From positions 3,993-10,418 of the forward strand of contig PMMN01000075.1 of the NCBI GenBank assembly GCA_003162235.1: DNA of 6,426 nucleotides, in the 5' to 3' direction. Below are positions 6,254-6,426 of this stretch, piece by piece. Both the position numbers and the translations under genes were made by a program. Each line of letters begins with the position of its first letter. Position 1 is the first letter of the stretch. The notes under the pieces are model-generated. The model ran no database searches. It was not told where the DNA came from and worked only from the letters and a program-made list of their open reading frames with translations. Source of the DNA: Actinomycetota bacterium. Lineage in GTDB: Bacteria > Actinomycetota > Thermoleophilia > Gaiellales > Gaiellaceae.

Positions 6254-6426
6254 ATGGCGCGAGCGCGGCTCCTACTTTTCTTCGCCTTCGCCGTGGCGCT
6301 ATGCGGACCGGCGCTGGCGTCGGGGATAGGCCACAAGCGTTCTCCAGGGCCGGTCGTTCCCAGCTCGGCGCAGGTCGCCGCCGCGAAGCGCTACGCGAGC
6401 TCGCGCGCGGGAATCGTCTCCTTCAC
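6254..6426 (+). CDS. N-terminus of an exported protein, possibly a serine hydrolase (beta-lactamase-like); runs off the window
   Basis: 57 complete codons are visible before the window ends. The beginning is a textbook Sec signal peptide: basic n-region MARAR, hydrophobic core LLLFFAFAVALCG, and cleavage motif ALA at 20-22 followed by Ser23. Cys17 is not in a proper lipobox because Leu, not Gly/Ala, precedes it, so a lipoprotein is unlikely. The mature start is a Pro/Ser-rich linker, then AAAKRYASSRAGIVSF (42-57). This last segment resembles the opening strand of actinobacterial serine hydrolases related to class A beta-lactamases, but the catalytic SxxK would lie beyond the window. The function is therefore only a suggestion. 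It is divergent from the uronate operon and apparently leaderless. Confidence 0.75.
   Translation, partial: MARARLLLFFAFAVALCGPALASGIGHKRSPGPVVPSSAQVAAAKRYASSRAGIVSF

Noticed and set aside
6112..6336. 74-codon minus-strand frame ending in a GTGA overlap with the manD start
   Set aside because: It needs a TTG start, has no recognisable domain, and half of it is antisense to the signal-peptide gene at 6254. The 4-base overlap is probably chance, though it would be worth a look if the signal-peptide gene were disproved.

Overview
The window is mostly GC-rich (about 77% in one stretch counted inside the uronate genes) and dense with minus-strand genes. It uses GTG and TTG as well as ATG starts and has one gene that looks leaderless. 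This suggests a high-GC soil-type bacterium, most likely an actinobacterium. A Thermoleophilia-like relative is a guess from the flavour of the proteins, not a demonstrated placement.

Left edge to about 660: a short piece (about 1-64) of a second EamA-type transporter gene is followed abruptly by a peroxiredoxin gene (125-592, plus strand). The peroxiredoxin has a much lower GC content (about 45-55% in the rows counted). This block looks foreign or rearranged, and an assembly join is possible.

Region 677-2422 (minus strand): an EamA/DMT-family permease and, upstream of it, a kinase of the aminoglycoside/hydroxyurea 6-phosphotransferase family. A possible short coding segment ends at the kinase start with a TAATG overlap. 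It contains a perfect 8-bp inverted repeat.

Region 2616-6115 (minus strand, transcribed right to left): a tight three-gene operon. The order is an enolase-superfamily D-mannonate dehydratase (ManD), an SDR-type D-mannonate oxidoreductase (fructuronate reductase), and uronate isomerase (UxaC). Together they form the hexuronate route D-glucuronate -> D-fructuronate -> D-mannonate -> 2-keto-3-deoxy-D-gluconate. The reductase and dehydratase steps are done by non-classical enzyme families rather than E. coli-type UxuB and UxuA. No transporter, KDG kinase, KDPG aldolase or regulator is visible here.

Right edge: a divergent gene begins at 6254 with a clear signal peptide and runs off the window. 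It may be a secreted serine hydrolase, and a promoter-like pair of boxes lies directly before its ATG.

I did not find a convincing new biological system. The best leads are the composition break with the duplicated transporter fragment, the cryptic coupled segment upstream of the kinase, and the non-orthologous composition of the uronate operon.
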